Shown piece after piece: positions 1-4,973 of a stretch of 6,398 nucleotides of DNA (positions within the stretch are counted from its first letter, which is position 1; the number at the start of each line of letters is the position of its first letter). Source of the stretch: Methanobacterium sp. (GTDB lineage: Archaea; Methanobacteriota; Methanobacteria; Methanobacteriales; Methanobacteriaceae); contig JAHKLQ010000200.1 of NCBI GenBank assembly GCA_020854975.1, positions 1 through 6,398 of the forward strand, in the 5' to 3' direction. A model generated the notes under the pieces. That model was given only the letters and a program-made list of their open reading frames with translations, was not told the origin of the DNA and searched no databases. A program made the translations under genes and the position numbers.

Positions 1-29
1 ATTTTATCTAAGAATGCTATAGATAAAAT
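1..29. repeat. Perfect 10-bp inverted repeat upstream of the antiporter gene
   Basis: ATTTTATCTA at 1-10 is the exact reverse complement of TAGATAAAAT at 20-29, with a 9-nt spacer. Inside the spacer, AG (11-12) could also pair with CT (17-18). The right arm ends two bases before the GGAG ribosome binding site of the antiporter gene. The element could be an operator for a dimeric repressor or a 5'-UTR hairpin affecting ribosome access. The left arm starts at the window edge, so the repeat may be longer. The symmetry is certain; the function is inferred. Confidence 0.6.
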
Positions 30-30
30 T

Positions 31-34
31 GGAG
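31..34 (+). promoter_or_regulatory. Ribosome binding site that fixes the antiporter start
   Basis: GGAG lies 6 nt before the ATG at 41. A TTG at 29 is in frame and would add four residues, but it overlaps this site and has no ribosome binding site of its own, so the ATG at 41 is preferred. Confidence 0.65.
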
Positions 35-40
35 ATAAAA

Positions 41-1246
41 ATGATTGAACTCTTATTCTTCCTCATTATGTTATTTATTGTAGCCATATTATCTTGTAAA
101 ATTGATAAAATACCTGTAAGCGCACAGATGATATTTATTTTTGCCGGGATCATAGTAGGATGGTTTTTTACAGGTTATTTAGATATCAGGGAACCACCCA
201 TATCAACTATATTACTTTTAATAGCAGAAATAGCTCTGGTGCTGGTTTTATTCACTGATGCATCTCGGGTCCCCTTAAAAGATCTTAGATCAAATAATTT
301 ACCCCCACGACTCCTTAGTATCGGACTTATTTTAACTATAATTCTGGGAATCACACTTGCAACTTTAATATTCACTGATTTAACATTCTGGGAAGCGGCA
401 ATAATTGGTGTGGTCCTGGCCCCTACTGACGCTGCCTTAGGACAGATAGTGGTGAAAAATAAGGGGATACCACTTAAAATCCGTGAAGCACTGGAAATTG
501 AAAGTGGGTTGAATGATGGTTTGGTTGTGCCCTTTTTACTGGTTTTCATTGGTATTGGCATGGCCCAAGAAACATTCTCTCCTACTGGTTACTTCATTAA
601 GGTTGCACTGGAACAGATAGGATTAGGGGTACTGGCAGGCCTTTCTGTGGGACTTTTAGGATCCTGGATGGTTATAAAGTCACGAAACAGGGGATGGATA
701 ACTTCTGAATATCAGAGGATAGCTTTCCTGGTCCTGGCCATAATCGCATTCATTATAGCTGATGAAATTGGTGGCAGTGGCTTTATCGCAGCATTTGTTG
801 GCGGACTGGCAGCAGGATACGTCACTCATGATGCAAGTAAAGTTTTAATGGATTTTGCAGAAACAGAGGGTCAATTTTTAAATTTAACTGTCTTTTTTAT
901 TTTAGGCATAGTTATTGCCGGTTTAATACCTGATATCACCTGGCAAATCATTCTCTATGCAATTTTAAGTTTAACTGTTATCCGCATGTTACCTGTAGCC
1001 ATATCCCTAATTGGGACTAAAATAAGTTTTAATACAGCATTATTCATGGGATGGTTTGGTCCCAGAGGATTGGCATCAGTAGTGCTGACTCTTTATGCCC
1101 TGGAAAGATTAACCGAATTTTCAGGTGAGGATACTTTCATATTGGTGGTTTTCATCACTGTACTAATTAGTGTGGTGGCTCATGGAGTAACAGCTCTTCC
1201 CCTATCAAAAATTTACAGCCGAGAAAATCAGCAAAAAGGCCCATAA
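41..1246 (+). CDS. Na+/H+ antiporter, CPA1 (NhaP-type) family
   Basis: Predicted 401-aa integral membrane protein that would exchange Na+ (or K+) for H+ across the cytoplasmic membrane, serving pH and salt homeostasis. It is hydrophobic throughout, with about 12 helices. Family signatures seen are APTDAA at residues 127-132, the ESGLND ion-binding motif with Asn158-Asp159 (the ND pair typical of electroneutral CPA1 proteins, against DD in CPA2), GSGFIAAFVGG around 245-255, and FGPRG at 339-343 carrying the conserved Arg of a late helix. The length is normal for a short archaeal NhaP, and there is no C-terminal TrkA or cyclic-nucleotide domain. The start is the ATG with GGAG 6 nt upstream. An inverted repeat directly upstream may regulate it. 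The gene is convergent with the PRC-barrel gene and looks monocistronic. The ion specificity cannot be read from the sequence. Confidence 0.93.
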   Translation: MIELLFFLIMLFIVAILSCKIDKIPVSAQMIFIFAGIIVGWFFTGYLDIREPPISTILLLIAEIALVLVLFTDASRVPLKDLRSNNLPPRLLSIGLILTIILGITLATLIFTDLTFWEAAIIGVVLAPTDAALGQIVVKNKGIPLKIREALEIESGLNDGLVVPFLLVFIGIGMAQETFSPTGYFIKVALEQIGLGVLAGLSVGLLGSWMVIKSRNRGWITSEYQRIAFLVLAIIAFIIADEIGGSGFIAAFVGGLAAGYVTHDASKVLMDFAETEGQFLNLTVFFILGIVIAGLIPDITWQIILYAILSLTVIRMLPVAISLIGTKISFNTALFMGWFGPRGLASVVLTLYALERLTEFSGEDTFILVVFITVLISVVAHGVTALPLSKIYSRENQQKGP

Positions 1247-1311
1247 CATTAATTAGAATTGTTAAAATGGACCTGAAAATAATTAAAGAACAGATTACGT
1301 TCCATTATCCA

Positions 1312-1404
1312 CTCAACTATACTAATCCCCAAGTATCATCTCCCCTTTTTAATTTCAGCACATAACCGTGTAAATTTGTTTCCATAGCTTATTTTATAGT
1401 TGAG
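1312..1404. repeat. Inverted repeat in the convergent spacer, overlapping the PRC-barrel stop
   Basis: CTCAACTATA (1312-1321) is the exact reverse complement of TATAGTTGAG (1395-1404). The right arm covers the last codons and most of the stop codon of the minus-strand PRC-barrel gene. The 73-nt loop lies in the spacer between two convergent genes. It could fold the 3' end of either transcript and help termination or mRNA stability. The pairing is seen directly; the role is inference. Confidence 0.45.
1342..1350 (+). terminator. Possible T-tract terminator of the antiporter gene
   Basis: CCCCTTTTT occurs about 95 nt after the antiporter stop, in the convergent spacer. Archaeal RNA polymerase can terminate at T-tracts without a hairpin. 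This is the best T-run in the 147-nt spacer, but the assignment is weak. Confidence 0.3.
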
Positions 1405-2020
1405 CTTCGCTTTTTACGAGTATTTTATCTCCAATAGCCATGACCATATGAAGGGGAACTATAATATCATTGCCAGAACTTCCCAAACCTTCCAAAATTC
1501 CACCTTTACCTATGATGAATGCCTGCAAGGTTTTGTTCTCGAAATTTACATCTACATCCTTTATTTTACCAATTACATTTGCATTAACATCCACAACTTC
1601 TTTGCCAATAATTTTTTCTTTTATTCTCATAACACTCATTCCTCCATACTCAGATTTATTAACTAACTTTATAACATCACTTGTTTCACTAATATTCATA
1701 TTATTATCTTCTTTTCCAGTAAAATTCTCCTCTTCCCCCATAAAATCTTTGTCAAGATTGTTTAAATCATTTGATACATTAGTAAATCTCTCTTCAAGCT
1801 CTAATAAGTAGGGATCGCTTTTGGTGGTAAGTTCCAATTCTTCTGACAACTGCTGGTTATATTCATTCTGGGATTGGTCAACTGAACTCGACACATCATC
1901 AGTGCCTGTTGTACTGCTTAATTTTTCCTTTATCTGCCCATATATTCCTGAAATTTTTTTACTATTACCCGAAAGCTTTTCACTAATTTTTAGATTGTTA
2001 TTTTTGTTTGTTTTAGACAT
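1394..2020 (-). CDS. PRC-barrel domain protein with a long N-terminal extension
   Basis: Predicted soluble 208-aa protein. Residues about 131-205 form a PRC-barrel, beginning MRIKEKIIGKEVVD and including VIGKIKDVDVNF, a glycine-rich GKGGILEGLG loop, DIIVPLHMV and IGDKILVKSE. PRC-barrels are small beta-barrels found in RimM, in photosynthetic reaction centre H subunits and as stand-alone archaeal proteins of about 75-80 aa with mostly unknown function. The first 125 residues are rich in Ser, Asn, Glu and Lys, look disordered or partly coiled-coil, and resemble nothing I recognise. The start ATG at 2020 has a strong AGGAGGT site 3 nt upstream, and a TATA-like box lies further upstream. An internal GGAGG precedes Met131, so a short barrel-only product is also possible. 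The domain call is secure; the cellular role is unknown. Confidence 0.88.
   Translation of the reverse strand: MSKTNKNNNLKISEKLSGNSKKISGIYGQIKEKLSSTTGTDDVSSSVDQSQNEYNQQLSEELELTTKSDPYLLELEERFTNVSNDLNNLDKDFMGEEENFTGKEDNNMNISETSDVIKLVNKSEYGGMSVMRIKEKIIGKEVVDVNANVIGKIKDVDVNFENKTLQAFIIGKGGILEGLGSSGNDIIVPLHMVMAIGDKILVKSEAQL
1641..1645 (-). promoter_or_regulatory. Internal ribosome binding site before Met131 of the PRC-barrel gene
   Basis: On the minus strand GGAGG lies 10 nt before the ATG at 1630-1628 (Met131) and 1 nt before the ATG at 1639-1637 (Met128). Met131 is where stand-alone archaeal PRC-barrel proteins normally begin. The same bases encode Tyr-Gly-Gly in the long protein, so the match could be accidental. 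Confidence 0.35.
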
Positions 2021-2023
2021 AGA

Positions 2024-2030
2024 ACCTCCT
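2024..2030 (-). promoter_or_regulatory. Strong ribosome binding site of the PRC-barrel gene
   Basis: AGGAGGT on the minus strand, 3 nt before the ATG at 2020, matches the archaeal anti-Shine-Dalgarno sequence and fixes the long start. Confidence 0.75.
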
Positions 2031-2053
2031 TCAGATAACTTTTCCCAATTATT

Positions 2054-2061
2054 ATTTTATA
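2054..2061 (-). promoter_or_regulatory. TATA-like box of the PRC-barrel gene
   Basis: TATAAAAT on the minus strand. An archaeal start site about 25 nt downstream would fall near 2033 and give a leader of about 13 nt containing the ribosome binding site. The gene therefore seems to have its own promoter rather than relying on the small gene upstream. Confidence 0.5.
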
Positions 2062-2067
2062 TTACTG

Positions 2068-2077
2068 ATTCATGAAT
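2068..2077. promoter_or_regulatory. 10-bp palindrome just upstream of the PRC-barrel TATA box
   Basis: ATTCATGAAT reads the same on both strands and sits 6 nt upstream of the TATA-like box at 2054-2061, close to the TFB recognition position. It could be an operator half-site or dimer site, but AT-rich palindromes of this length also arise by chance. It is also part of the CTGATTCATGA direct repeat described separately. Confidence 0.3.
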
Positions 2078-2089
2078 TTTAACTCCAGT

Positions 2090-2311
2090 TCAGTGCCCGT
2101 TTTTTGGTTTAGATCTAGCAGGAAACATACTCTGACCCTTTTTTGGTTTAGATCTGGTAGGAAACATAATTTGACCCTGATTCATGAGGAGGATGAAAAT
2201 GAATGTTCCTATGGTACTGATTAACCCTAAAAATAGACCCCATCCCATTCTTTTCCACATATGCTTTTGATCTAAGGTTGGTATCCTCAGACATTCATTA
2301 CATTCCCCCAT
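2090..2311 (-). CDS. Small one-helix membrane protein with CxxC and a repeated basic tail
   Basis: Unrecognised 73-aa protein. Residues 4-7 are CNEC, a single CxxC that could be half of a zinc-binding knuckle or a redox pair. Residues about 23-43 form one strong membrane helix, preceded by basic residues at 17-21. The tail is two copies of a 13-residue unit, GQIMFPTRSKPKK (46-58) and GQSMFPARSKPKN (59-71), then GH. The ATG at 2311 directly follows an in-frame TGA, so the protein cannot start further upstream. No good ribosome binding site precedes it, which leaves the start or expression in some doubt. It is on the same strand as the PRC-barrel gene with a gap of 69 nt. The hydrophobic helix and basic flanks argue that it is real; no function can be assigned. 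Confidence 0.6.
   Translation of the reverse strand: MGECNECLRIPTLDQKHMWKRMGWGLFLGLISTIGTFIFILLMNQGQIMFPTRSKPKKGQSMFPARSKPKNGH
2100..2177. repeat. Tandem 39-nt direct repeat, two copies
   Basis: Copies at 2100-2138 and 2139-2177 match at 35 of 39 positions. The unit is 13 codons long, so it encodes the repeated 13-residue basic tail of the small membrane protein. The four differences give Ile/Ser and Thr/Ala changes plus one silent change. Confidence 0.9.
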
Positions 2312-2556
2312 TCACTATTTTAATTTCTTTAATTTTACGAGGCCCCTTGAAAATCACTGCGAATTCAAAAGACTCTAACCAATCCCATTATAATACCCTT
2401 CAAGGATTCATAGTAATCAAAGTAAATGCATATAGAATTATAAAAATATCAACAATCTATTTGAATTAATAATATTTTTAAACCAATGATTTATTTAAAT
2501 TTTCTATTCTCAATTCCATTCTAATCAAATATCTTAAAATTAAGACTGTTTATACT

Positions 2557-2564
2557 TTTATAAT
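2557..2564 (+). promoter_or_regulatory. TATA-like box of the SHOCT gene
   Basis: TTTATAAT on the + strand. A start about 25 nt downstream, near 2585-2590, gives a leader of about 35 nt containing the strong ribosome binding site. Confidence 0.45.
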
Positions 2565-2606
2565 ATAGAAAATTTTAGGTAATATGAACTTCAAAACTGT
2601 ATGAAA

Positions 2607-2613
2607 AGGAGGT
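2607..2613 (+). promoter_or_regulatory. Strong ribosome binding site that fixes the SHOCT start
   Basis: AGGAGGT lies 8 nt before the ATG at 2622. An in-frame ATG at 2601 lies upstream of and overlaps this site and would add seven residues, but it has no ribosome binding site. The start at 2622 is therefore chosen. Confidence 0.8.
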
Positions 2614-2621
2614 TACAAGAT

Positions 2622-2849
2622 ATGCCAGAGTTAGGACCATTAGGACGTGGGGGAGCAAGAAGAAGGACCAGAAGACGAATGACAAGGGCAAATAATATAG
2701 CTAATCAAGAACTCGAAGAAAAAGAAGGTGGACAACAACCAGAAGTTGTTACTCAACCTGATAACTCTGATAAGTTAGAGAAATTAGCTAAACTCTTAAA
2801 GGATAAAGGAGTTATCAGTGAAACAGAATATAATTTGATATTTAAATAA
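2622..2849 (+). CDS. Arg-rich SHOCT domain protein
   Basis: Predicted 75-aa soluble protein. Residues 1-11 are Gly- and Pro-containing (MPELGPLGRGG). Residues 12-22 are a dense arginine cluster (ARRRTRRRMTR). Residues 25-48 are a polar Glu/Gln linker. Residues about 51-74 form a SHOCT motif, LEKLAKLLKDKGVISETEYN, a short C-terminal helix-turn-helix-like element often found at the ends of proteins and thought to mediate assembly. Small proteins with an Arg-rich head and a SHOCT tail are common in archaea and bacteria, and their function is unknown. The basic head would suit contact with nucleic acid or membrane lipid; this is inference. It has its own TATA-like box and a strong ribosome binding site, and appears monocistronic. 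Confidence 0.85.
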   Translation: MPELGPLGRGGARRRTRRRMTRANNIANQELEEKEGGQQPEVVTQPDNSDKLEKLAKLLKDKGVISETEYNLIFK

Positions 2850-2852
2850 ACA

Positions 2853-2989
2853 ATCTGCATTGTAATGGTAATATTAGAGGTATCTTAGCTAAGTTTTTAT
2901 GAGTGCAGATAGAATCTGGTTTAATTAGTAAAAATGGTTCATCTGCATGAACTAAAGATCATCCTCTTTAAACCACATTTACCATTTTT
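2853..2989 (+). promoter_or_regulatory. Inverted-repeat-rich spacer upstream of the MFS gene
   Basis: The spacer of about 220 nt between the SHOCT and MFS genes has several exact pairings. ATCTGCA (2853-2859) pairs with TGCAGAT (2904-2910). TGCAGAT can instead pair with a second ATCTGCA (2941-2947). GTTCAT (2937-2942) pairs with ATGAAC (2947-2952) around a 4-nt loop. AAAAATGGT (2930-2938) pairs with ACCATTTTT (2981-2989). GGTTTAA (2918-2924) pairs with TTAAACC (2968-2974). Several exclude each other. CTTAGCTAAG (2884-2893) is a perfect palindrome that could be an operator. The spacer may hold a structured leader, a small RNA, or the 3' end of the SHOCT transcript. The pairings are seen; the role is unknown. 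Confidence 0.4.
2894..2898 (+). terminator. Possible T-tract terminator of the SHOCT gene
   Basis: A run of five T follows the 10-bp palindrome CTTAGCTAAG at 2884-2893, about 45 nt after the SHOCT stop. It would be a weak archaeal terminator; the palindrome leaves too small a loop for a stable hairpin. Confidence 0.25.
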
Positions 2990-3073
2990 GATAAAAGAAT
3001 ATCCACATAAATTATCTTTCAATTTGTAAAATTAGAGTTAAAAAGCTTGGTTATTAAGATAAGGGGGATTCAA

Positions 3074-4615
3074 ATGGCCAATGAGAATCAGTACAAGTGG
3101 GGTGTGGTTTTAATTGCTTGCATGGCAATTTTTATTATTGTTTTAGATTCATCTGCCATGAATGTGGCTATCACCACACTAGTTGTAGAATTAAACACCA
3201 CGTTATCAACTATTCAAACTATTATAGCATTATATGCCCTGATAATTGCTTCTTTCATGCTTCTAGGGAGTAAAATCCAGGATATTCTTGGTAGGAAGAA
3301 GACTTTTCTTTTAGGATTACTTATATATTCTTCAGGAACGATTATAGCAACTTTAAGTATTAATGCAGGAATGCTCCTTCTTGGATGGGCAATTTTAGAG
3401 GGTGTTGGAGCAGCTATGATTTTACCAGCCACCACCACCATAGTAGGATCCAGTTACGAAGGTAAAGATAGGGTTACAGCTTTTGGAATTTGGGGTGGTA
3501 TTGCAGCGGTGGGTGCAGCCATTGGACCCATAGTTGGTGGAATCTTCACCACCTATCTTAGCTGGAGGCTGGTGTTTGGATCAGAACTAGTATTCGTTCT
3601 GGCCATCCTGATCTTCAGGAACTATTTAACTGAATCAAAACCAACCCTGAAATGGAAAGATTTAGATAGTGTAGGGGCTGTGCTTTCCATCATATCCCTC
3701 GTTTTAATTGTTATGGGTATTTTACTCCTGACTAAACCACAAAACTGGGAATATGTAGCAATTCTGTTTGGTTCTGGTGCAATTCTCTTTGCAATCTTCT
3801 TATTATGGCAGAAAAAAAGGATCAACCAGGGTTTAGAACCCTTATCCGACATATCACTCCTTAAAAATCGTACATTTGGACTGGGCAATATAAATTCCAT
3901 TATACAACAAATCCCCCTGGCAGGCTTTCTTTTTATTATACCTGTATTCTTGCAGCAGGTCACCAAACTCGATGCATTTAATACTGGTCTGACCCTTCTA
4001 CCTGCTTCAATCACTATTTTAATCTGCTCCCTCCTTGGTGCGAAACTATCATCCGTTTTAGAATCTAAATATATTATAATGGTTGGGTTCCTGATTTCAG
4101 CCGTGGGAACCTACTTACTGGGTGGAGTATTTAACATAAATACTCAGATAGCAGACATAATACCTGCAACCGTGGTTTTTGGTGTGGGAATCGGATTTTT
4201 ACTTTCCCAGTTAACCAATCTCACCATGTCCGCTGCCAGTAACAAGCAGGAAACTGATGCTTCTGGTTTATTAAATTGTTTTAAAAATCTCGGTTATTCT
4301 TTGGGAACTGCCTTAATCGGTGTTCTACTTTTACTTGGAATTTTCAGTGGATTGGCAACTGGAATAGAATCATCAGGTGTGGCTGGGAACATGAGCACTG
4401 AACAGATTCAAAGCAGTCTCTTTAACTATGTGGAGAAAATGCAGACAGACTCTAATCAAATACCTCCACAGCTGATACCACAAGCCACCCAGATCGTGGA
4501 CACTACAATTAGCTCGGCAATGAGACAAACATTCAATGTACTGTCCTTAATATTAGTTTTAGGATTTATCACCAGTATTTTCATCCCTAAAATTCCTAAA
4601 AATGAAAATTCATGA
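3074..4615 (+). CDS. MFS efflux transporter, DHA2 (EmrB/QacA) family, 14 helices
   Basis: Predicted 513-aa major facilitator of the drug:H+ antiporter-2 type, which uses the proton gradient to export hydrophobic or cationic compounds across the cytoplasmic membrane. Features seen are LDSSAMNVAI at residues 24-33, equivalent to the D1 motif of the first helix with its Asp; motif A, GSKIQDILGRKK at 65-76, between helices 2 and 3; and antiporter motif C ending GAAIGPIVGG at 147-156 in helix 5. About 14 helices are present, with a polar loop of about 70 residues (roughly 435-490) before the last, as in EmrB/QacA proteins. The start is the ATG at 3074, with AAGGGGGAT 4 nt upstream; an in-frame TTG at 3047 lacks a binding site. 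No regulator or membrane-fusion partner is adjacent. The substrate cannot be predicted. Confidence 0.92.
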   Translation: MANENQYKWGVVLIACMAIFIIVLDSSAMNVAITTLVVELNTTLSTIQTIIALYALIIASFMLLGSKIQDILGRKKTFLLGLLIYSSGTIIATLSINAGMLLLGWAILEGVGAAMILPATTTIVGSSYEGKDRVTAFGIWGGIAAVGAAIGPIVGGIFTTYLSWRLVFGSELVFVLAILIFRNYLTESKPTLKWKDLDSVGAVLSIISLVLIVMGILLLTKPQNWEYVAILFGSGAILFAIFLLWQKKRINQGLEPLSDISLLKNRTFGLGNINSIIQQIPLAGFLFIIPVFLQQVTKLDAFNTGLTLLPASITILICSLLGAKLSSVLESKYIIMVGFLISAVGTYLLGGVFNINTQIADIIPATVVFGVGIGFLLSQLTNLTMSAASNKQETDASGLLNCFKNLGYSLGTALIGVLLLLGIFSGLATGIESSGVAGNMSTEQIQSSLFNYVEKMQTDSNQIPPQLIPQATQIVDTTISSAMRQTFNVLSLILVLGFITSIFIPKIPKNENS

Positions 4616-4657
4616 CAACATTAGTTTTGGCCAGAATTGGATGGATTTAAAGAAATT

Positions 4658-4673
4658 AAATAAATTTTATTTT
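4658..4673 (+). terminator. Possible AT-rich terminator after the MFS gene
   Basis: AAATAAA (4658-4664) followed by TTTTATTTT (4665-4673) gives a T-rich, weakly self-complementary stretch about 45 nt after the MFS stop. The stem is entirely A-T, so any termination would depend on the T-run. Confidence 0.3.
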
Positions 4674-4727
4674 AGATATGAGGGGTAATATTGGACAAAT
4701 TCTTTAGATAACAACTAAAAATATTAA

Positions 4728-4735
4728 TATAAAAA
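4728..4735 (+). promoter_or_regulatory. TATA-like box of the small two-helix gene
   Basis: TATAAAAA on the + strand. A start about 25 nt downstream, near 4755, gives a leader of about 30 nt with GGAGAG at 4773-4778 as ribosome binding site. This supports separate transcription from the MFS gene. Confidence 0.45.
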
Positions 4736-4784
4736 TAGGATTAGTGATAATAGGAAATTAATTGAGGATTATGGAGAGAAAACA

Positions 4785-4937
4785 ATGGATGATAAAATCA
4801 GTGGAATTATAATGGCAGTGTTAGGTGTTTTACTGGGTATTCTTTACTTTGCTTTGCCTAACCTGTTGATTTATGCTTATTGGACTGCCGTGATCATATT
4901 AGTAGTATACGGATTATACTTGTATCTGAAAAATTAA
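4785..4937 (+). CDS. Small two-helix membrane protein, unknown function
   Basis: This 50-aa reading frame starts with the ATG at 4785 and ends with TAA. It begins MDDKISGIIMAVLG and ends YLYLKN. Residues about 6-23 and 28-47 are strongly hydrophobic, separated by a short Ala-Leu-Pro-Asn turn, giving a helical hairpin with both ends probably in the cytoplasm. GGAG at 4773-4776 lies 8 nt before the ATG, and a TATA-like box stands upstream. The opening resembles small archaeal membrane proteins of the type MxDKISG, but I cannot name a family. It lies 169 nt after the MFS gene on the same strand and is convergent with the THUMP gene. A role as accessory to the transporter is possible but unsupported. 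Confidence 0.65.
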   Translation: MDDKISGIIMAVLGVLLGILYFALPNLLIYAYWTAVIILVVYGLYLYLKN

Positions 4938-4957
4938 TTTATTTTCATTCCTTTTCT
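4938..4957 (+). terminator. T-rich terminator between the two convergent genes
   Basis: The 36-nt convergent gap is rich in T on the + strand, with TTATTTTC and CCTTTTCTT directly after the small membrane gene. This fits a hairpin-less archaeal T-tract terminator. Confidence 0.35.
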
Positions 4958-4973
4958 TAGCATCAATATAAAT

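Larger units (their letters stand above)
2065..2187. repeat. 11-nt direct repeats flanking the tandem-repeat tail
   Basis: CTGATTCATGA occurs at 2065-2075 and again at 2177-2187, bracketing the tandem 39-nt units. In the minus-strand gene the second copy encodes Met-Asn-Gln (residues 43-45). Collapsing the two copies into one would place TAA directly after that Gln codon. This fits a 112-nt insertion or duplication having replaced the original end of the protein. The repeats are seen directly; the history is inferred. Confidence 0.55.
2312..2621. other. AT-rich divergent spacer
   Basis: This spacer of about 310 nt separates the minus-strand small membrane gene from the SHOCT gene. It is very AT-rich and holds no convincing reading frame, tRNA or long repeat. 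The right end carries the SHOCT promoter and ribosome binding site. A 7-bp inverted repeat (CCTTGAA at 2345-2351, TTCAAGG at 2399-2405) is the only other symmetry noted, and it is weak. On the minus strand TATTATAAT near 2386-2394 could be a promoter element for the small membrane gene, at low confidence. Confidence 0.6.

Noticed and set aside
29..40. TTG at 29 as start of the antiporter
   Set aside because: It overlaps the GGAG that serves the ATG at 41 and has no binding site of its own.
175..561. 128-aa minus-strand frame inside the antiporter gene
   Set aside because: It is antisense to a clearly conserved membrane protein, has low-complexity composition and no ribosome binding site.
1400..2075. 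Three + strand frames opposite the PRC-barrel gene
   Set aside because: The minus strand encodes a recognisable domain with a strong ribosome binding site; the + frames are Phe/Ser-rich shadows.
2100..2177. CRISPR-like array
   Set aside because: The 39-nt units are directly adjacent with no spacers and are in frame within a coding sequence; they are a coding tandem duplication.
2144..2294. Alternative minus-strand frame starting with ATG at 2294 (MSEDTNLRSK)
   Set aside because: It is a 50-residue frame with no recognisable pattern, overlapping the frame that encodes a clear membrane helix; no better ribosome binding site.
2345..2405. CCTTGAA / TTCAAGG 7-bp inverted repeat
   Set aside because: Short arms 47 nt apart in AT-rich DNA are expected by chance, and no gene end or start is close enough to suggest a role.
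2278..2469. 63-aa + strand frame in the divergent spacer
   Set aside because: It has no ribosome binding site, no recognisable pattern, and overlaps the start of the minus-strand small membrane gene.
3047..3073. TTG at 3047 as start of the MFS gene
   Set aside because: No binding site precedes it, and the added residues are unlike MFS N-termini; ATG at 3074 has AAGGGGGAT upstream.
3214..4014. Two minus-strand frames inside the MFS gene
   Set aside because: They are antisense to a strongly supported transporter and contain no domain signature.
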